From the NCBI GenBank assembly GCA_029747015.1, contig JAKOGI010000528.1, forward strand, positions 292,001 through 356,000: a stretch of 64,000 bases of DNA, read 5' to 3'. Within the stretch, counting starts at the first letter, position 1, and each line of letters starts with the position of its first letter. The stretch is from Carnegiea gigantea. Its lineage: Eukaryota; Streptophyta; Magnoliopsida; Caryophyllales; Cactaceae. Below the pieces are notes generated by a model. That model did no database searches. It saw only the letters and a program-made list of their open reading frames with translations, and was not told the DNA's origin. The translations under genes were made by a program, and so were the position numbers. Shown here piece by piece: positions 33,424 to 46,310 of the stretch.

Positions 33424-35678
33424 AACTAGATAGGCGACCCACGACACCAAACACGGAATGGAAATCCTAGTACAGATGGGGAAATCCCTAGTCACGTGGT
33501 GGAAAAATCAGGAAGATAATCTTGGCTCATGTTTTAGAGCTCTTGAAGATCTTGAGCCCAATGAGGAAGGCGCTATAAACCAGGACCTTGGAGATACCCA
33601 AACGGAAGAAGGATCTAACTTGCCACCTATTTTGCAACCACTTTTAGCAAGCAATAATCACTCGAAAAGGTGGGAATGCAAAAGGGGTCAACTGCGACAC
33701 GAAATATTCTAGGAAAAGAAAACATTCCAGTGACGGCCCCTCATGCTCAAAGCCCTGGTGATAATGGCCTGGCCGAGTGGAATCCCATGTGCCTTCAAGA
33801 AGCCTATTAAATAGACAGACTACACACAGCGCAAGCTAGGGAATTAGAAGTGCTGCCCAAACTAGGGCATTAGGAAACTCAGTCGGCCCAATCTCAGTGG
33901 TAAGCATGCCTAGGCAGATCACACAAGCCCAGACCTCCCAATCAAGCTCCCACAGGAATGACAACAAAATTGCCGAAAGGGACGAACATCAAACTCAAAT
34001 GGGAAGGTCTGGCACCCACCCTAATGACCCACCAGATACAGGAGGACCAAGAGGATTATACGTCTTTCCTAGTCTAACAAGGCAAAGCTCCTGTGTGTCA
34101 TTGCGAGAAGGAAATCATTAAATGATAGGGATATGAGCCAATAGTGATCTAGCTGAGGTAGCGGTGAGGACTGATGATTTAGTTCCCATGGCAGAGGAGC
34201 ATTGACTCGGCTGATGAGTGTTACTCTCATACCTAATTTTTATATGAATCTAGATCTTAATAATTTTTCGCGTTTGCAACAAGGACAGTAGGCTAATATT
34301 GGGATTATAGTACTGATATGGAAGGTGAGAGGAGCAGGCAGCAAAGAGTTCCTCAATATTTTACGACAACATATCCAAATGTAGGCTCCTCATATTATTG
34401 TATGTGTGGAAACATATATGAGCAGCTCAAGAGCTGACGAAGTGTGCAACAAAATCAGTACTTTGGGTGCTTCTGTCTGGAGGGGGAATATGACTATTAT
34501 GGAAATCAGATGAGGTTTGTGTGGACATTGTTCAATCTCACACGCAGTTTGTGACGGCAAAGATTCAGAGGGGCAACTCTCAGCCCTGGTTTTTCTCTGC
34601 TATTTATGCAAATCCGCATCAACAAGCCCGACAAGAATTCTGAGAGGAAATGAATCGTTTTGCCGGATCTATCAATGAGCCGTGGTTGCTAGCTGGAGTA
34701 GCCTAGAGGAGAGAGATCATTGTGGTCCTTAGATGGTGCGAAGGTGTTCAAAATTTTAAAATTGGATCGAAAATAATGGACTCATTGATCTGGGCTTCAC
34801 AGGCCCAAAATTTACTTAGACCCAGGGGAAAAGTAGAGAAACAAGAAAAAGTGCGAGATTGGACCGAGCCCTCTGCAATATTCAGTGGAGGACTCGGTTC
34901 CAGGAAGGAAATATCTGACACCTTCTACAAACACATTCAGACCACTCCCCACTATTAATTGGCACCCATAGTTTTCTGGTTCAAAATAGAAGTCCCGAAC
35001 CATTCCGATTCTAGGTTGCATGGACTTCTCATTCTGAGTTTGAGCGTTTCATCAAGGAGAAATGGCAAATGGATTCACTTACAACTTAAGCTTTGGTTTC
35101 CCTGGCTGAAATTCTGTCCCAATAGAACAATGAGGTATTTGTGAACCTTTTTAGAAGGAAACAGAAAGTCTGGGCAAGACTTGAAGGCATCCAATAGAGG
35201 CTTGCACACGGGACCAACCACCAGTTAATAAAATTGGAGACTAAGCTGAAAATGAAGCTAAATCAAGTTTTGAAACAACTCGAAATCTTTTGGTTTCAAA
35301 AATCCCATCTGGAGGCCATTTGAGACGGGGATCAAAACACTAGATACTTCCATACGAGTACGATAATTCGAAGACACTTCAATCGGATTGAGGCACTCCA
35401 AAGGTCGGATGGAGAGTGGGTGTCTGAACTGGAAAAAGTCAAGGAGCTAGTTGTTGACTATTTTGTACAAATGTTCAGTGACCGCAACATCAGAAACGAG
35501 GAGGACTCATTACCAGGCAGTCACTTTCCCATCATCGCAAGAGAGAATTATCAGCAGGTTACCAAGTCATTCACGTCTGAGGAAGTTTATGAAGCTCTGA
35601 AAGCTATGGCCCCATTCAAGGCACCGGGGCCCGACGGGTTTCTTGCCTATTTTTTCCAAAAATATTGGAACCTCATAG

Positions 35679-36189
35679 TGCTGGGTTTAATGGTAGAAAA
35701 TCAGCTCCACAGATCCACCACATGTTTCAAGGAGTTTGGGCTACGGACGTGGTGGCTAGGGTTTCGTCGTCTTGGCGGCTAGGGTTGCTCCTAGGGTTTT
35801 TTGCATCCTTATACCTCTAAACCCTATATAAGGATCTTGTCTAGGCTCTAATACTCATCCCAAAATCCCAGACCAGTAAGAAATACTTATAGAGTAGTTT
35901 GTTTCTACTATCTTAGATTTGTGAGAGTGGTTGAGAGAGTTTTGAGAGAGATTATAAGAGATATTGTAATCTGGTTGCTTGATCGAATCACTCATTGTGA
36001 TTGTGATTGCATTGTCCTCACTCCTTCTCATAGTGGATTGTTTGTGCTCGTCGCCGTCGGTGATTTTTTCCTGCATTGGGTTTCCACGTAAATCTTTGTG
36101 TTCTTTATTGCTTTCGTTATCATTGTTTACTTTTGAATATCATTGTTCATCCTAACGCTTATGCTATTATTTTGCTCTAATTCCTAATA
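35679..36189 (+). mobile_element. Solo Copia LTR (511 bp) inside the LINE
   Basis: Flanked by TSD CATAG (35674-35678 and 36190-36194). It begins TGCTGGGTTTAATGG, like the TGTTGGGTTTTATGG start of the Copia LTR at 27236, and ends TTCCTAATA (CA changed to TA). It shares with that LTR a CCCTATATAAGG TATA region and a GGGTTTCCACGTAAA stretch. Related but clearly diverged. Confidence 0.88.
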
Positions 36190-37128
36190 CATAGTAGATG
36201 AGGTTTGTCGAATAGTCTTAGGCATTCTACGAGGACAACCCCTTCTAGATGGTATCAATGATACGTTCATCTCTTTAATCCCCAAAGTGGACAACCCTCA
36301 AATGGTTGGATAGTTTAGACCAATCGGACTTTGGAACTTCACCTATAAATTGATCACAAAATGCATTGTGAAATGATTAAAGATCGTTCTGCCTGAGCTG
36401 ATATCTCCATTTCAAGCGAGTTTTGTTCCAAGTAGGCAAATAGGGGACAACGTGATCATAATACAAGAGGCTCTCCACTTAATGAGGAAGAAATCAGGAG
36501 CAAAGGGCTGGATGGCAATAAAGCTAGATCTCAAAAAAGCTTACGACAGGCTGTGATGGTCCTTTATATGGGAAACTCTTATGGATATGAGACTCCCTTC
36601 TCATTTGGTGGAGATCATCATAACATGCATTACCACTCCTTCCATGCAGGTTCTTTGGAATGGAGAACCCACGTCCCGATTTAAACCTAGTAGGAGCATT
36701 CGATAAGGCGATGCCTTATCCTTGTACCTGTTTGTTGCTTGCATTGACAAGTTATCACAACTGATCGAGAGGGAGGTCTCAAGGGGTAATTGGAAGTGTC
36801 TCACTCTAAGTAGAGGCGGTCCATTACTATCAAGGCTTTTGTTGCGGACGACGTGGTGTTATTTACAGAAGCTAATATTGAACAAGCTGGATTAATTAAA
36901 CATTGCCTCAATCGGTTCTGCGAGGCGTTGGGTCAAAAAGTAAGCACGAATAAATCCAGCGTGTTCTTCTTACCAAATACAGAGAATGCCCTAATCAAGA
37001 CATCTGTGGCACGCTTGAGATACAAAGTACCAAGGATTTGGGAAAATGCCTCGGTGTCCCCAAAATTGATGGATAAGTGACGAAGGCGACTTTCCAGGGT
37101 GTGGTTGACAGAGTCAACAGGTGTCTGG

Positions 37129-38679
37129 CAAGGTTGAGAGAACCGACCTGATAATCGAACCAGTCGGCTGAGTGGGTCGATGGTTCAACCGGTCGGACCG
37201 TTTGTATTGAGGTTGGACCGGTTGACCCGGTTTACCGTCAAATCGGATTAGACCGGCACAACTCGGTGAATCTAGAAACTTTTTTCACATATGTTTGTTA
37301 TTTACAAACACAGATATCGCAATTTGCAAATTGCAAGAACAATTTCACATTTCACAACCCATGGTCCAAACATGAACCAACCAATTCAAGCAACTAACGT
37401 TAATTGAAGTTTCAAGCTTAATCTAAATTAACAATTAGTCAAATAATCATATATAAAAATATATAGGCAGAAGTATTAAAAATAATTGAAATTTCTATAT
37501 TGCTATGTATTTAGGACGGGATCAGAATATGAATTGGTTTCAAGTTGATAGACTAACTAAACCATGTGAAAATCTCCGTCTATATATATGAAGGTGACCC
37601 AACATAAAATTAACCAAAACTGAGACAGTATACTCTATCTCAGTCGCTAGGTCATTTGGCATTGTTAATGGCATAGTATGGTTGGAGAATACCAATATTA
37701 ATTTGACATTACTAGCTGAAGATATTTATGTTACAAAACTACAAATATGTGAGTTCATTTATAAGTTCCGTTAACTTAAATTTTTTTTTTTTCAAATTAA
37801 GTTATGCTTGAATTTATTACCATCAAGTTGTAGTACATAATTTGTCCAAAAATAAAATTTAAATAGATTTGGCAAATTTTTACTTAGTTTAGTTTGAGTT
37901 TTGTTAATTTGTCCACAAATTTGGCAAGTAATGTCCAGAACTTGCAAAGTTCGATTTCATGAACAAATTTGGGCCTTGCACGAGATCCCCTTTACAAGCT
38001 AATATTGTCCGTTAATTTGTAAAAACGAAGTTTGTCGGTGCCATCAGCCATGAAATGGCCCCAATCCGATCTGCCCATAGTTCTGCCCAACGGCAAATGC
38101 CCCAGCCTCATTCTGCCCACTGGCCAGCCTCATTTTGCACTTCTACCCACTGGCCAGCCTCGTTTTGCACTTCTGCCCAGTGCCCAGTCGCCCAGTCCAG
38201 CACTCAGCATCAAGTACTTGAGCATGAGAGAAAGAGAGTTTGAGACTTGAGACTTGAGAGAATGAGAGTTTTAGACTTGAGACTTGAGAGATAAGAGTTA
38301 GAAAGTAGAGAACGAGAAGGAGGGAGACTGGGAGAGTAGCGACTTCCCTTCAACACCGGCCGGCAACCGGCGATGACGATGAAGAGTGCCGAGGGACGCT
38401 TGAAAGCAAGGACAGTAGCTAGGGTTGCAGTAGCCAGAGAGAAGAGGGTCAGAACTTGAGGGCAGCGAATTCTTCAGGCCAGGGCCCAAAAAAAAAGATT
38501 TTTAAAGAGCCTGGGAAAAGCCGGTCCAACCGCGGGTGGGCTGGTTTGACTGAGTCAGCCTGTCCAACTGGGTTTAACCGGTTTTTTTGGTTCGATTGTC
38601 TAAACGATTTAAACTAATTTTCAGCCCGTTGCTCGATGGTTCCTGGTCCAACCGGTCTGAGCCGGTTTTCTTAACCATG
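37129..38679. mobile_element. Non-autonomous hAT element (1551 bp) inside the LINE
   Basis: Perfect 8-bp TSD GTGTCTGG (37121-37128 and 38680-38687). Ends are CAAGGTTGAGAGAACCG and, reversed, CATGGTTAAGAAAACCG. Both subterminal regions are packed with CCGGTT/AACCGG words (37140-37260 and 38520-38670), as expected of transposase-binding repeats. The middle is AT-rich, but 38040-38480 is GC-richer with a roughly 30-bp repeat (CACTGGCCAGCCTC... at about 38118-38180) and a GAGACTTGA repeat (38236-38290). No transposase. Confidence 0.9.
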
Positions 38680-40746
38680 GTGTCTGGCTGGATGGAAGTC
38701 AAAATGCTTATCTATGGCGAGTAGAGCGACACTAATTCAATCCATGGTTTCGGCCACACCAGCCTACACTATGCAAACATGCCATATGCCAAGAGCAGTG
38801 TGTGGTGAGATCGACTGGAAAATCAGGCACTTTCTGTGGGGGGCGCTACTATGGAAAGGAAAATGCATTTGGCCTAATGGAAGATGGTCACAAAACCCAA
38901 AAAGGGAGGAGGCTTGGGCATCAAGTCAATGCGGCAACTAAACAATGCTAGCCTTATGAAGCTGGATGGAGGCTTATAACTAAGCTCAATGCTATATGGG
39001 CCTGAATTTTAAAGGCCGAGTATAGTAGAGAGGGGGACCTTCTACCCCTCAACCGGCACAGAAACCCGTCAAATGCGTAGAGAGGAATGACGGAAATGGC
39101 CGAGATGCTTCATCAAGGCATTAGCACGGATAATGGGGATGGCAAAGACACGCTTCTGGCTCAATAATTGGGTAGAGGCCAAACCACTAGCTAACTTCGT
39201 TGGCAGAGAGTTAACCTCAGAAGAAAGGCGAACCATGGTCCGTGACTACTGGAATGAGGAATGCGACTGGTGCTAGGACAGGTTTACTGAAGTTCTACCA
39301 CTGAAGCATCTATAGAAAACTGCCTCCTTTAAACTTGCTGAAGAGGGGATAGCGGATAATATCTATTGGAATAAGGAGTCATCTAGGCTCTTCTCAATCA
39401 AATCAACGCTCACTATTATTCGAAATGAGCAAAGCATATAGGGCATCGGAGACTGGAGCTGAGTGTGGAAAATAAAGGCTCCACAGGAAATGCCAATGTT
39501 CTTATGGCTAGTTCTATAAGACAAAATTTTAACGCATGCAACTTGACAACAGTGGAATTTAATAAATGATCCATCTTGCCGAAGCAGTGGGGGAGCCATC
39601 GAAGATGTGGATTTCCTCCTTCGGAAATGTCCAAAGGCAGTTGAAGTTTGGAGGGACTTGGCAAGGGAAGGATGGGGCTGGCTTTGGCCCAGAGTCCCAA
39701 TCGACGAATGGATCGTCTTCAACATCAAGCACGGCAAACATAATCCCTATTGGGCCACAAACTTTTTGGTGCTTCTGTGGTACCTGTGGAAATGGCGAAA
39801 TGCGCATTGCTTTCACAACATTGAAGATATTCCCAACGACAAAGGGACTTCCCTTATTCAAAGGTTTGAAGAAATTAAACGAGCTATGGTTACGAACTGG
39901 ATGGACCAGTACACAAAGAACATACTGCTAGAAAGAGTGGAAGTTCATTGGATGGAAGGCCTCTCCCTCTGGTTGGGCTATGCTAAATACAGATGGAGCC
40001 TCAAAAGGAACCCGGCACGTGCGGCGAGTGGGGGCGTTAAAGAGAAAGCTGTGGAGAGTGGTCGGAGGGTTCGCAGAGAATCTGGGAACGTACTCCTCGG
40101 TTAAAGCTTAGCTCAAAGCAGTTTGGAGGGGACTACGGCTTGCCCGATCCATGAATCTTGCCAAAGGTTGGTTGCAACTGGATAATCTTACGGTGGTACG
40201 AACGCTGCAAGGAAGCACCCAGTGGAATGCCCAGTATTGCCTGCTATTGAAGCAATCTAAGGATCTTATGGACTGCCCAAGATGGAAACTCAAAGTCTCT
40301 CCCTCTTATCACGAAGCCCATCGCGTAGCTGATGGGTTAGCGAATGTAGGCATTAACTTATAAATTGCTTGTTACTATTACCAATCTCCCCCTGTGGAGA
40401 TTATGGAATCGCTTAATGCAGATCATGTAGGCGCCTCTTGGCCCAAAACAATTGTGACCTAATAAAACTTCTTTGGGGCATTGCCCCTCTTCTACACCCA
40501 AAAAAAAAAAAAATCTATATCTAGTTTGGATTTATTAAAAATGACACATGTCCATTGGCATAGGAGATGGACTGAATAAGAAAAAGGTTGGACTCATCAA
40601 GATAGAGCATATTAGACCTGAATAATTTTTTTACAAACCTACGACTTTTTTTCGGACATGTAACAAACTGCATTAAGTAGTCAGCACTTAAATAAAGCTT
40701 TAAGGATCTCAAAAAACAAAATTTTAACATAGAAATTAAACCAAAA

Positions 40747-43744
40747 TGTAACACTCCAAAATTTTTGTTACTTATTTTGAATTATGTGCAATATGTAAAT
40801 TATGTATATGTTGGACGTATTTTATTTTAAGCACATGTATATATTTTACGTTATTATTATTTTGATGTTTGTGGGAGTGATTAGAAAATGTTACTCATTT
40901 AGTAATAATTATGCAAAAAAAAAAAGAATTAGAAAGAGAGGTCAAAATAGGTGGCTTGACCCAAAACCAAAAAAAAAAGAAAAAGAAAAGGGACGGGGGG
41001 TTTATTTTGTCACGTGAAATTTGGGGGGAGGGCGTATTTACTCTTCTGTCCCGAATTCAACCAACACACGCACAGCAAGAGAGGCACAAAGGACAGAAGA
41101 AGAAGAAGAAAAGGAGGAGGAGGAGAAGAAGAAGAAGGATAAAGAATGGAGTTTTGATTTTGTTTGCAGATTAAGGTGAGTGATTCTTATTTTTCTTAAT
41201 CTAAAATTGATTAGTGTAAGATGAATTTGATTATTTATGCTTGAAATTGAGAAATTAATTGAGAATTGGAGTTTTGAATTTGATGTTTTAGGGTTTAGTA
41301 GATTAGAATCTTAATTCCACCCCTTAGAAACCCACTTCTTTGAATCGTATGTTTAATAATTTTTGGATTGATTGGGTGTTATGAATTGATAGATATGTTG
41401 TGAATTCATCCAAACACATGCTAAACTATGAATTTTTGGATTGATTATTGGTATTGGACGAACAAGAGAGTAGAAAAATAGGGGTTGAATTTTCGAATTT
41501 CGCACACAGCCTGTCACTCTTTGAGTTTTTGTGAATTATTGGGTTGATGAACATTCCTGAAATTTTTACTGTAGGTTACCTATGATATTGGTCAATTTCC
41601 TGTAAATTGTTGTGAATTTTTGATATGTGGTTTGGAAGTTATGAATTTTTGATTGAAGCTACCCTGTTACGTGGTATGAAAATTCAGATGATATTTGAAT
41701 TACTATGAATCATTGGGTTGGAGAAAAATTGTGAAAAGTTTACTGTAGCATATACATCTTATTGGGCAATATTAGGTAAAGTTTCATGAATTTTGGATGT
41801 TTAATTCATGAGTTATGAATTTTTGATTAGAACTGCCACATTTTAGTGCCAATTTTGGTTGCTGTTCGAATTTTCTGGCAATTATTTTCTTGGCCTAGAA
41901 TTCTGGAAATTTTAATATAGGTTCTATATGATGTTTGTAACTGTTATGGAAATTTGCATGAATTTTAGGAGTGTACTTCATGAGTTATGGATTTTTTATT
42001 GCAACTATTCTGTTTAAACATATAACTTCTTGTCTTTTTTCAATTTTTGTGGAGGATTGGCTTATTGGAAAATTTTGAAAATTATATGGTATATTCTTCT
42101 TGATATTTGGTATTTTTATGTAGAGTTTTGTGAATTTTGGATATGCGTCTCTGCGTTATGAATTTATGACTAAATTGGCATATTTATGTAATTACGGGTT
42201 GTTGCTATGCATAAATTATATATTGATTATGTATGTGATGATTTTAGGTGTTAAAGTAGTAAGGTATTGTTATATTATGGATTATTAGAAGCTTGTGAAA
42301 ATTATTTTGGGTGGAATTAAGCCTTATTTTGATTGTGTTTTTTGTTAATATTGTGAAATTGAGCTTCTTTGGAAATAAAAATATAATTATATGGATTATA
42401 CGATTTCAAAAAGTTATGTTTTGGGGAAAAAGGTTCATGTCTTGACTGAAACTATTACAGAGCATTCTAGAGCTATGGCCATAGAAGTAGTTATCTTTGT
42501 GTTTGGAACTGTATGAGTTGTTGGTTGGTGCCTTGAATGGGCACTGCCCGATCTACCAATTGACTCTTTAATTTGTATTATTTGGGAGTTGTATGGGTCC
42601 CTGGTATTCCAGGATGTGAATATGACTTATCAGTTTGTGATTTGAGGACCTCTACGTACTCTAGAGTATTGGGTCCCTGGTTGGTACCTTGAGTGGGCAT
42701 CGCCCGGTCCGCCAGGATGTGTGTTGTGACCCTTGTATTTTGTGATGGTTCCTTGTGTGAGTTATAAGTTGATTTCCCCCTAAGCTAAAAAGGTTTAAAT
42801 TCAGTTAAGAATATGTGATATATTTTATTTTGGCTTAGATTTGGACTTTAGATATGTTATGAAATTAGTTTGGCTTGGATTTGGATGTTGGATATGATAT
42901 GAAATTGGATTTGGTTTGGATTTGGGCTTGGATTTGAAGAATTATTTAGGATATTTATGAAATTGTGATCGATTTGAACCATATGTGTGATCGATAAATA
43001 TGTTTAAAGAAATATATTATGTGTTTAAAGCACGTATGTGGACTGTTGAATGGAATATGCTTTATGTATGCGTTAAGTATGGTTATGGGGAGGCCATTAG
43101 TATGATTTAGCAGGTTGTGCTTTCTTTTAGACTTTAATGAGGATTATGAGCCCAAAGGACATGGTTCGTATGGGACAACCATGATTAGTTTAGTGAATAG
43201 ACTAACAGCAGAGTTTGTTCACGGACTTAAGTGAAAATGAGAGTCCTTGAAATGTACCTAATATGGGATAGTTACGACTAAGTTATTCTAATTGCCTACC
43301 CCATAACAAATATGTGTGTATATTTGTAAAGTTTGGGAACATATTGGATATGAAAGATATGAGTTTATTTCGATTTCTGGAGCATAAACATGTTCTCTTA
43401 TCGCCTTCTATATGCTATATGATATGTTCTGTCTATATATCATAAGATACATATACGGTGTGATTATGTCTTAACCGGTTAATGTGTAAATTGTAACAAT
43501 AGGGAAAGTAAAGGCTATTCATTGGGCTAGGGGAGCTCATGACCTCACCATTTTTCAGGTTTTGAAGTAAAAAGGGATCGTAAGGGCATTAAGAAAGCTA
43601 GCCAGTTGTGAAACACTTTTGAATAACCTAGTTAGGAATGCAAACCCCATTATTTGTTTATATTATGAGTTATGTTTATTAAATGTAGGTGTGGATGTAT
43701 TTTTGAAATTATAAATATGTAAGAACATTATGGATACAGTTTAA

Positions 43745-43777
<33 letters not shown>

Positions 43778-43950
43778 GCATGTTTTAGAACTATCTTGCC
43801 CTAACTTTACTTAGATTTCGATAAGAGCTTCCGCTGCTATCGCCTATTAACAAGTTAATTATGGTTAAGAAGTTTAAATAGCCTTGTGGATGTTCCTAAT
43901 TGGACATCCACAGCGATGACACGCTTACCCCCTTCGGGTGGGGCATTACA
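40747..43950 (+). mobile_element. Solo LTR, 3.2 kb, Tekay/Del-type Gypsy
   Basis: Perfect TSD CAAAA (40742-40746 and 43951-43955). It starts TGTAACACTCC and ends GGGGCATTACA. No internal sequence and no second LTR. Contains purine-rich GAAGAAG repeats (41097-41140) and (TA)n at about 43746-43775. Same size class and ends as the solo LTR at 6406-9522, in the opposite orientation. No coding. Confidence 0.9.
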
Positions 43951-44349
43951 CAAAAAAAACAGAAAAACTTTAAAAAAGATAAATAGAAAGTGAAACCTTA
44001 AATTTCTTACCATAGTTCAAATTAACTGCAAATCTTCACCAATTCAAATCCTAGAACTTCAAAGGTGATCGAGATTATGAAATAATCACTTCTAGCACTT
44101 TTGCAACACTGGCAAAAATTCAAGTACAGGTCAAATTCGGCTTGGATAAATCGAACAATGTTAGAATTCGAACAATTCGTATGCTCAGGTTGGACAAATT
44201 TTTACCAGTAATACACTCGTGGAACAAATGATCAAGATGAATTCTATGAGATATAGATCAAATGCAATGAAACTTCAATGAAATTGTGGGCGAATTACCA
44301 AAAAAAAAAAAAAAGCATTTTGACGATTGAAATCAAAATCAAAGATTAA

Positions 44350-44739
44350 GGTTTCATTTGGACCTTGAAAAATTTGATGGAAAGAATTTGAAAAAGTTAC
44401 TTTTTTGTGTGTGTTTGGTTTAGAGAAAATCACAAAGGAAAAAAATATGGAGGAAAGTTAGATAGAAAAATTGTTAGAAACTAGTGATAAAATTTTCCTC
44501 ATAAAATTGTAAGGAAAGTTTGAGAAAAATTCTCAATCTCCTCTAATCTCACATTGCTTAGATGGTATTAACATAATTCAAGTAATTCATCAACATTCAA
44601 ATTTTTCATCCAAATTCTTGTATTTTTTTCTCAATCCAAACAAGAGAAAAAAACTCATTTTCTCTCTACTTTTTTTTCCTTTCTTTTTTTTTCCTTCAAA
44701 TTTTCTTTCCATTAAATTTTCTAAGGACCAAACGGAGCC
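44350..44739. mobile_element. Tourist-like (PIF/Harbinger) MITE, 390 bp
   Basis: TSD TAA (44347-44349 and 44740-44742). Inverted ends are GGTTTCATTTGGACCTTGA and, reversed, GGCTCCGTTTGGTCCTTAG, with similarity continuing through AAATTT(A/G)ATGGAAAGAA. A diverged relative is at 55320-55697. It lies about 1.4 kb upstream of the GABA-transporter start. Confidence 0.82.
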
Positions 44740-44920
44740 TAAATCTCAAAAAATTAGGAGGAGAGAGGAAGATAGAGAGCCAGTACAGAGAGAAGCCTGG
44801 TTACAGAGATAGAAAGTATAACACTAAAATATGTCAATTTATTGTTTTTTGCATTTAAATACTGGCCTCTTTTTTTTTTTTTTTTGGGTTCCTTTCTTTT
44901 GACCTTGGAGCTAGTACTAA

Positions 44921-45283
44921 GAGCATTCCCAACCAGAGTTCCAGTTTTTGAAACTCTGGCCTGCCACATCAGCAGAAGTTTCATAATTTTGGAACTTGCA
45001 TTCCATCACTTCTTCAACCTATGGAACTCCAATTTTAATCATCCAATAAAAATATTTATCATGGACCCACCTTATAACACACAATCTATTTTTTAAATCA
45101 TTTAAAAATTGTATACTTACTCCAAAAAAAACAAAAAAAAAATATTTTAAAAAGCCAAAAGCTACACGCGGGGAAGCAATGCGTGCTCCCCCACGTGTCA
45201 CTTTTTTCCTTTGCCATTAATTTTGCGACACTCGTTAGTATGGGGCCCGCATTTCATTTTTACGCCCCACGCTGCGAATGCTC
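44921..45283. mobile_element. PIF/Harbinger-type MITE, 363 bp
   Basis: TSD TAA (44918-44920 and 45284-45286). Ends are GAGCATTCCCAACC and, reversed, GAGCATTCGCAGCG, the common plant GAGCATT(C/T)-type terminus. Contains the CCACATCAGCA and CACGTGTCA words usual in this group. Noncoding; about 0.9 kb upstream of the GABA-transporter start. Confidence 0.75.
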
Positions 45284-45286
45284 TAA

Positions 45287-46168
45287 TTGGTTAAACGTAC
45301 CAATACAGTAGTTGTTGAGGCCAATCATTAGTCCTTGAAGCAATTTATTGCAACAATGGCGTGGAATTAAGGTTTAGACCACGTGATTTACATCTAGAGT
45401 TATGTGTCGTATATGTATTTTTCCTGTACTAATTATTGAACTTGCAAAAGAGGCAAAAGGCCTAGTTGGTTTCCAGTTCTATTTTTCATGCTCTTCGACA
45501 AGGTTCATGGCTTGATGGAAACAACGTATTTCTTTTCAGAAAATTGTGGGGTTGATAGATCAAACTTGTCCTGAATAGTTTGACACCTATCCCCTTCATC
45601 TTGGGCCTATTATTGCCTATTGGATTGCTTTAAAATAGAGCCCAAATTAGTGAGCCCCAATCACCCTTATTTTGTTTTTTTTAAAAAAACTCATTATTTT
45701 ATTAGTGAAAACTGAAGATTTTCATAATAATTATCATTTAATATCTTTAGGCTTGTCTAATGTGCTGATTAAGTTAGAATATAGACCCCAAAAAATAAGC
45801 GTTGAATTATAGATATATTTTTATAACACTAATGTTTATCATGGGAGAACAGTGTTGTTACTTATTAGGCCATAAGTCGAGGTCATGAAAAAGATGCATA
45901 TTATGTTTGGGAACCTCAATTTGCCACGGCAAAGGTGGGGGAGGAAATTGGTTGAAAACACTACCTTCCCCCCCCCCCCCCCCCCCCCCCAAGAAATTTT
46001 TTTTTCTTCTTTATCATGTTTGGTCTTACTTCAAGTATTCTCATTGTTTATTCTTTGGCATCAAAATCTAGCCACGCACTCTCTCTCTCTGTGTATATTA
46101 ACTAACTGCCACTCCATTTCCTCCTATCATCTCGAGATCGGAAGAGGGAGAGAGGGAGGGGGGGGGGG
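45287..46168 (+). promoter_or_regulatory. Proximal upstream region and 5' UTR of the GABA-transporter gene
   Basis: Noncoding. Holds a 23-base C tract at about 45968-45990, a CT-rich leader-like stretch (46079-46092, 46110-46130) with GTGTATATTAAC as a possible TATA box near 46091, and a GA/G-rich run ending at the ATG (46141-46168). Transcription start not determined. Confidence 0.4.
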
Positions 46169-46310
46169 ATGGGAACTTACTGTGAAAACTCAGCAGAAGT
46201 GGAAGTAGTGCAACAGCATGAAGTGGATGGCAACCAATTCAAAGGCACTTCTGATCAGAAGGCAAAGAACGATCTTGACGCCGGCGCTCTTTTCGTTCTC
46301 GAGTCTAAAG
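46169..46310 (+). CDS. GAT1: GAT1-like exon 1 (47 codons plus 1 nt)
   Basis: ATG in a GGGGATGGG context; ends ...VLESK with one base of the Gly codon, followed by donor GTCTGC. The N-terminal 33 residues are variable and acidic; LDAGALFVLESKG is the conserved part. Confidence 0.87.

Larger units (their letters stand above)
34311..40363 (+). pseudogene. LINE ORF2: endonuclease, reverse transcriptase, RNase H (broken)
   Basis: The endonuclease starts at about 34311 (RGAGSKEFLNILRQH) and includes NGLIDLGFTGPKFT. The RT domain includes APFKAPGPDGF (about 35610), FRPIGLWNFTYKLI, QASFVPSRQIGDN, MAIKLDLKKAYDRL and the catalytic FVADDVVLF (Asp codons at 36847-36852). The zf-RVT region has WKIKAPQEMPMFLWL and LLRKCPKAVEVW. 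The terminal RNase H has MLNTDGASKG and ends HRVADGLANVGINL at 40363. Reading resumes in frame across both insertions once each TSD is collapsed (for example, RVNRCLAGWKSK across the hAT site). Numerous stop codons elsewhere. Confidence 0.9.
32247..40514 (+). mobile_element. Full-length but dead L1-type LINE with two nested insertions
   Basis: It ends in a poly(A) run at about 40500-40513 and is flanked by a 12-bp TSD with one mismatch: CTGTATCTAGTT (32235-32246) and CTATATCTAGTT (40515-40526). Without the solo LTR (35679-36189) and the hAT element (37129-38679) it is about 6.2 kb, normal for plant L1. Order: ORF1 (DUF4283 and zinc knuckle), then ORF2 with endonuclease, reverse transcriptase, zf-RVT and RNase H. 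All are crossed by stops and frameshifts. Confidence 0.92.

Noticed and set aside
38032..38250. Frame with LPTGQPHFALL-type repeats
   Set aside because: Made by the roughly 30-bp repeat in the hAT element; no start context or homology.
40911..41174. Lysine/arginine-rich frame
   Set aside because: Purine-rich simple repeat near the start of the solo LTR.
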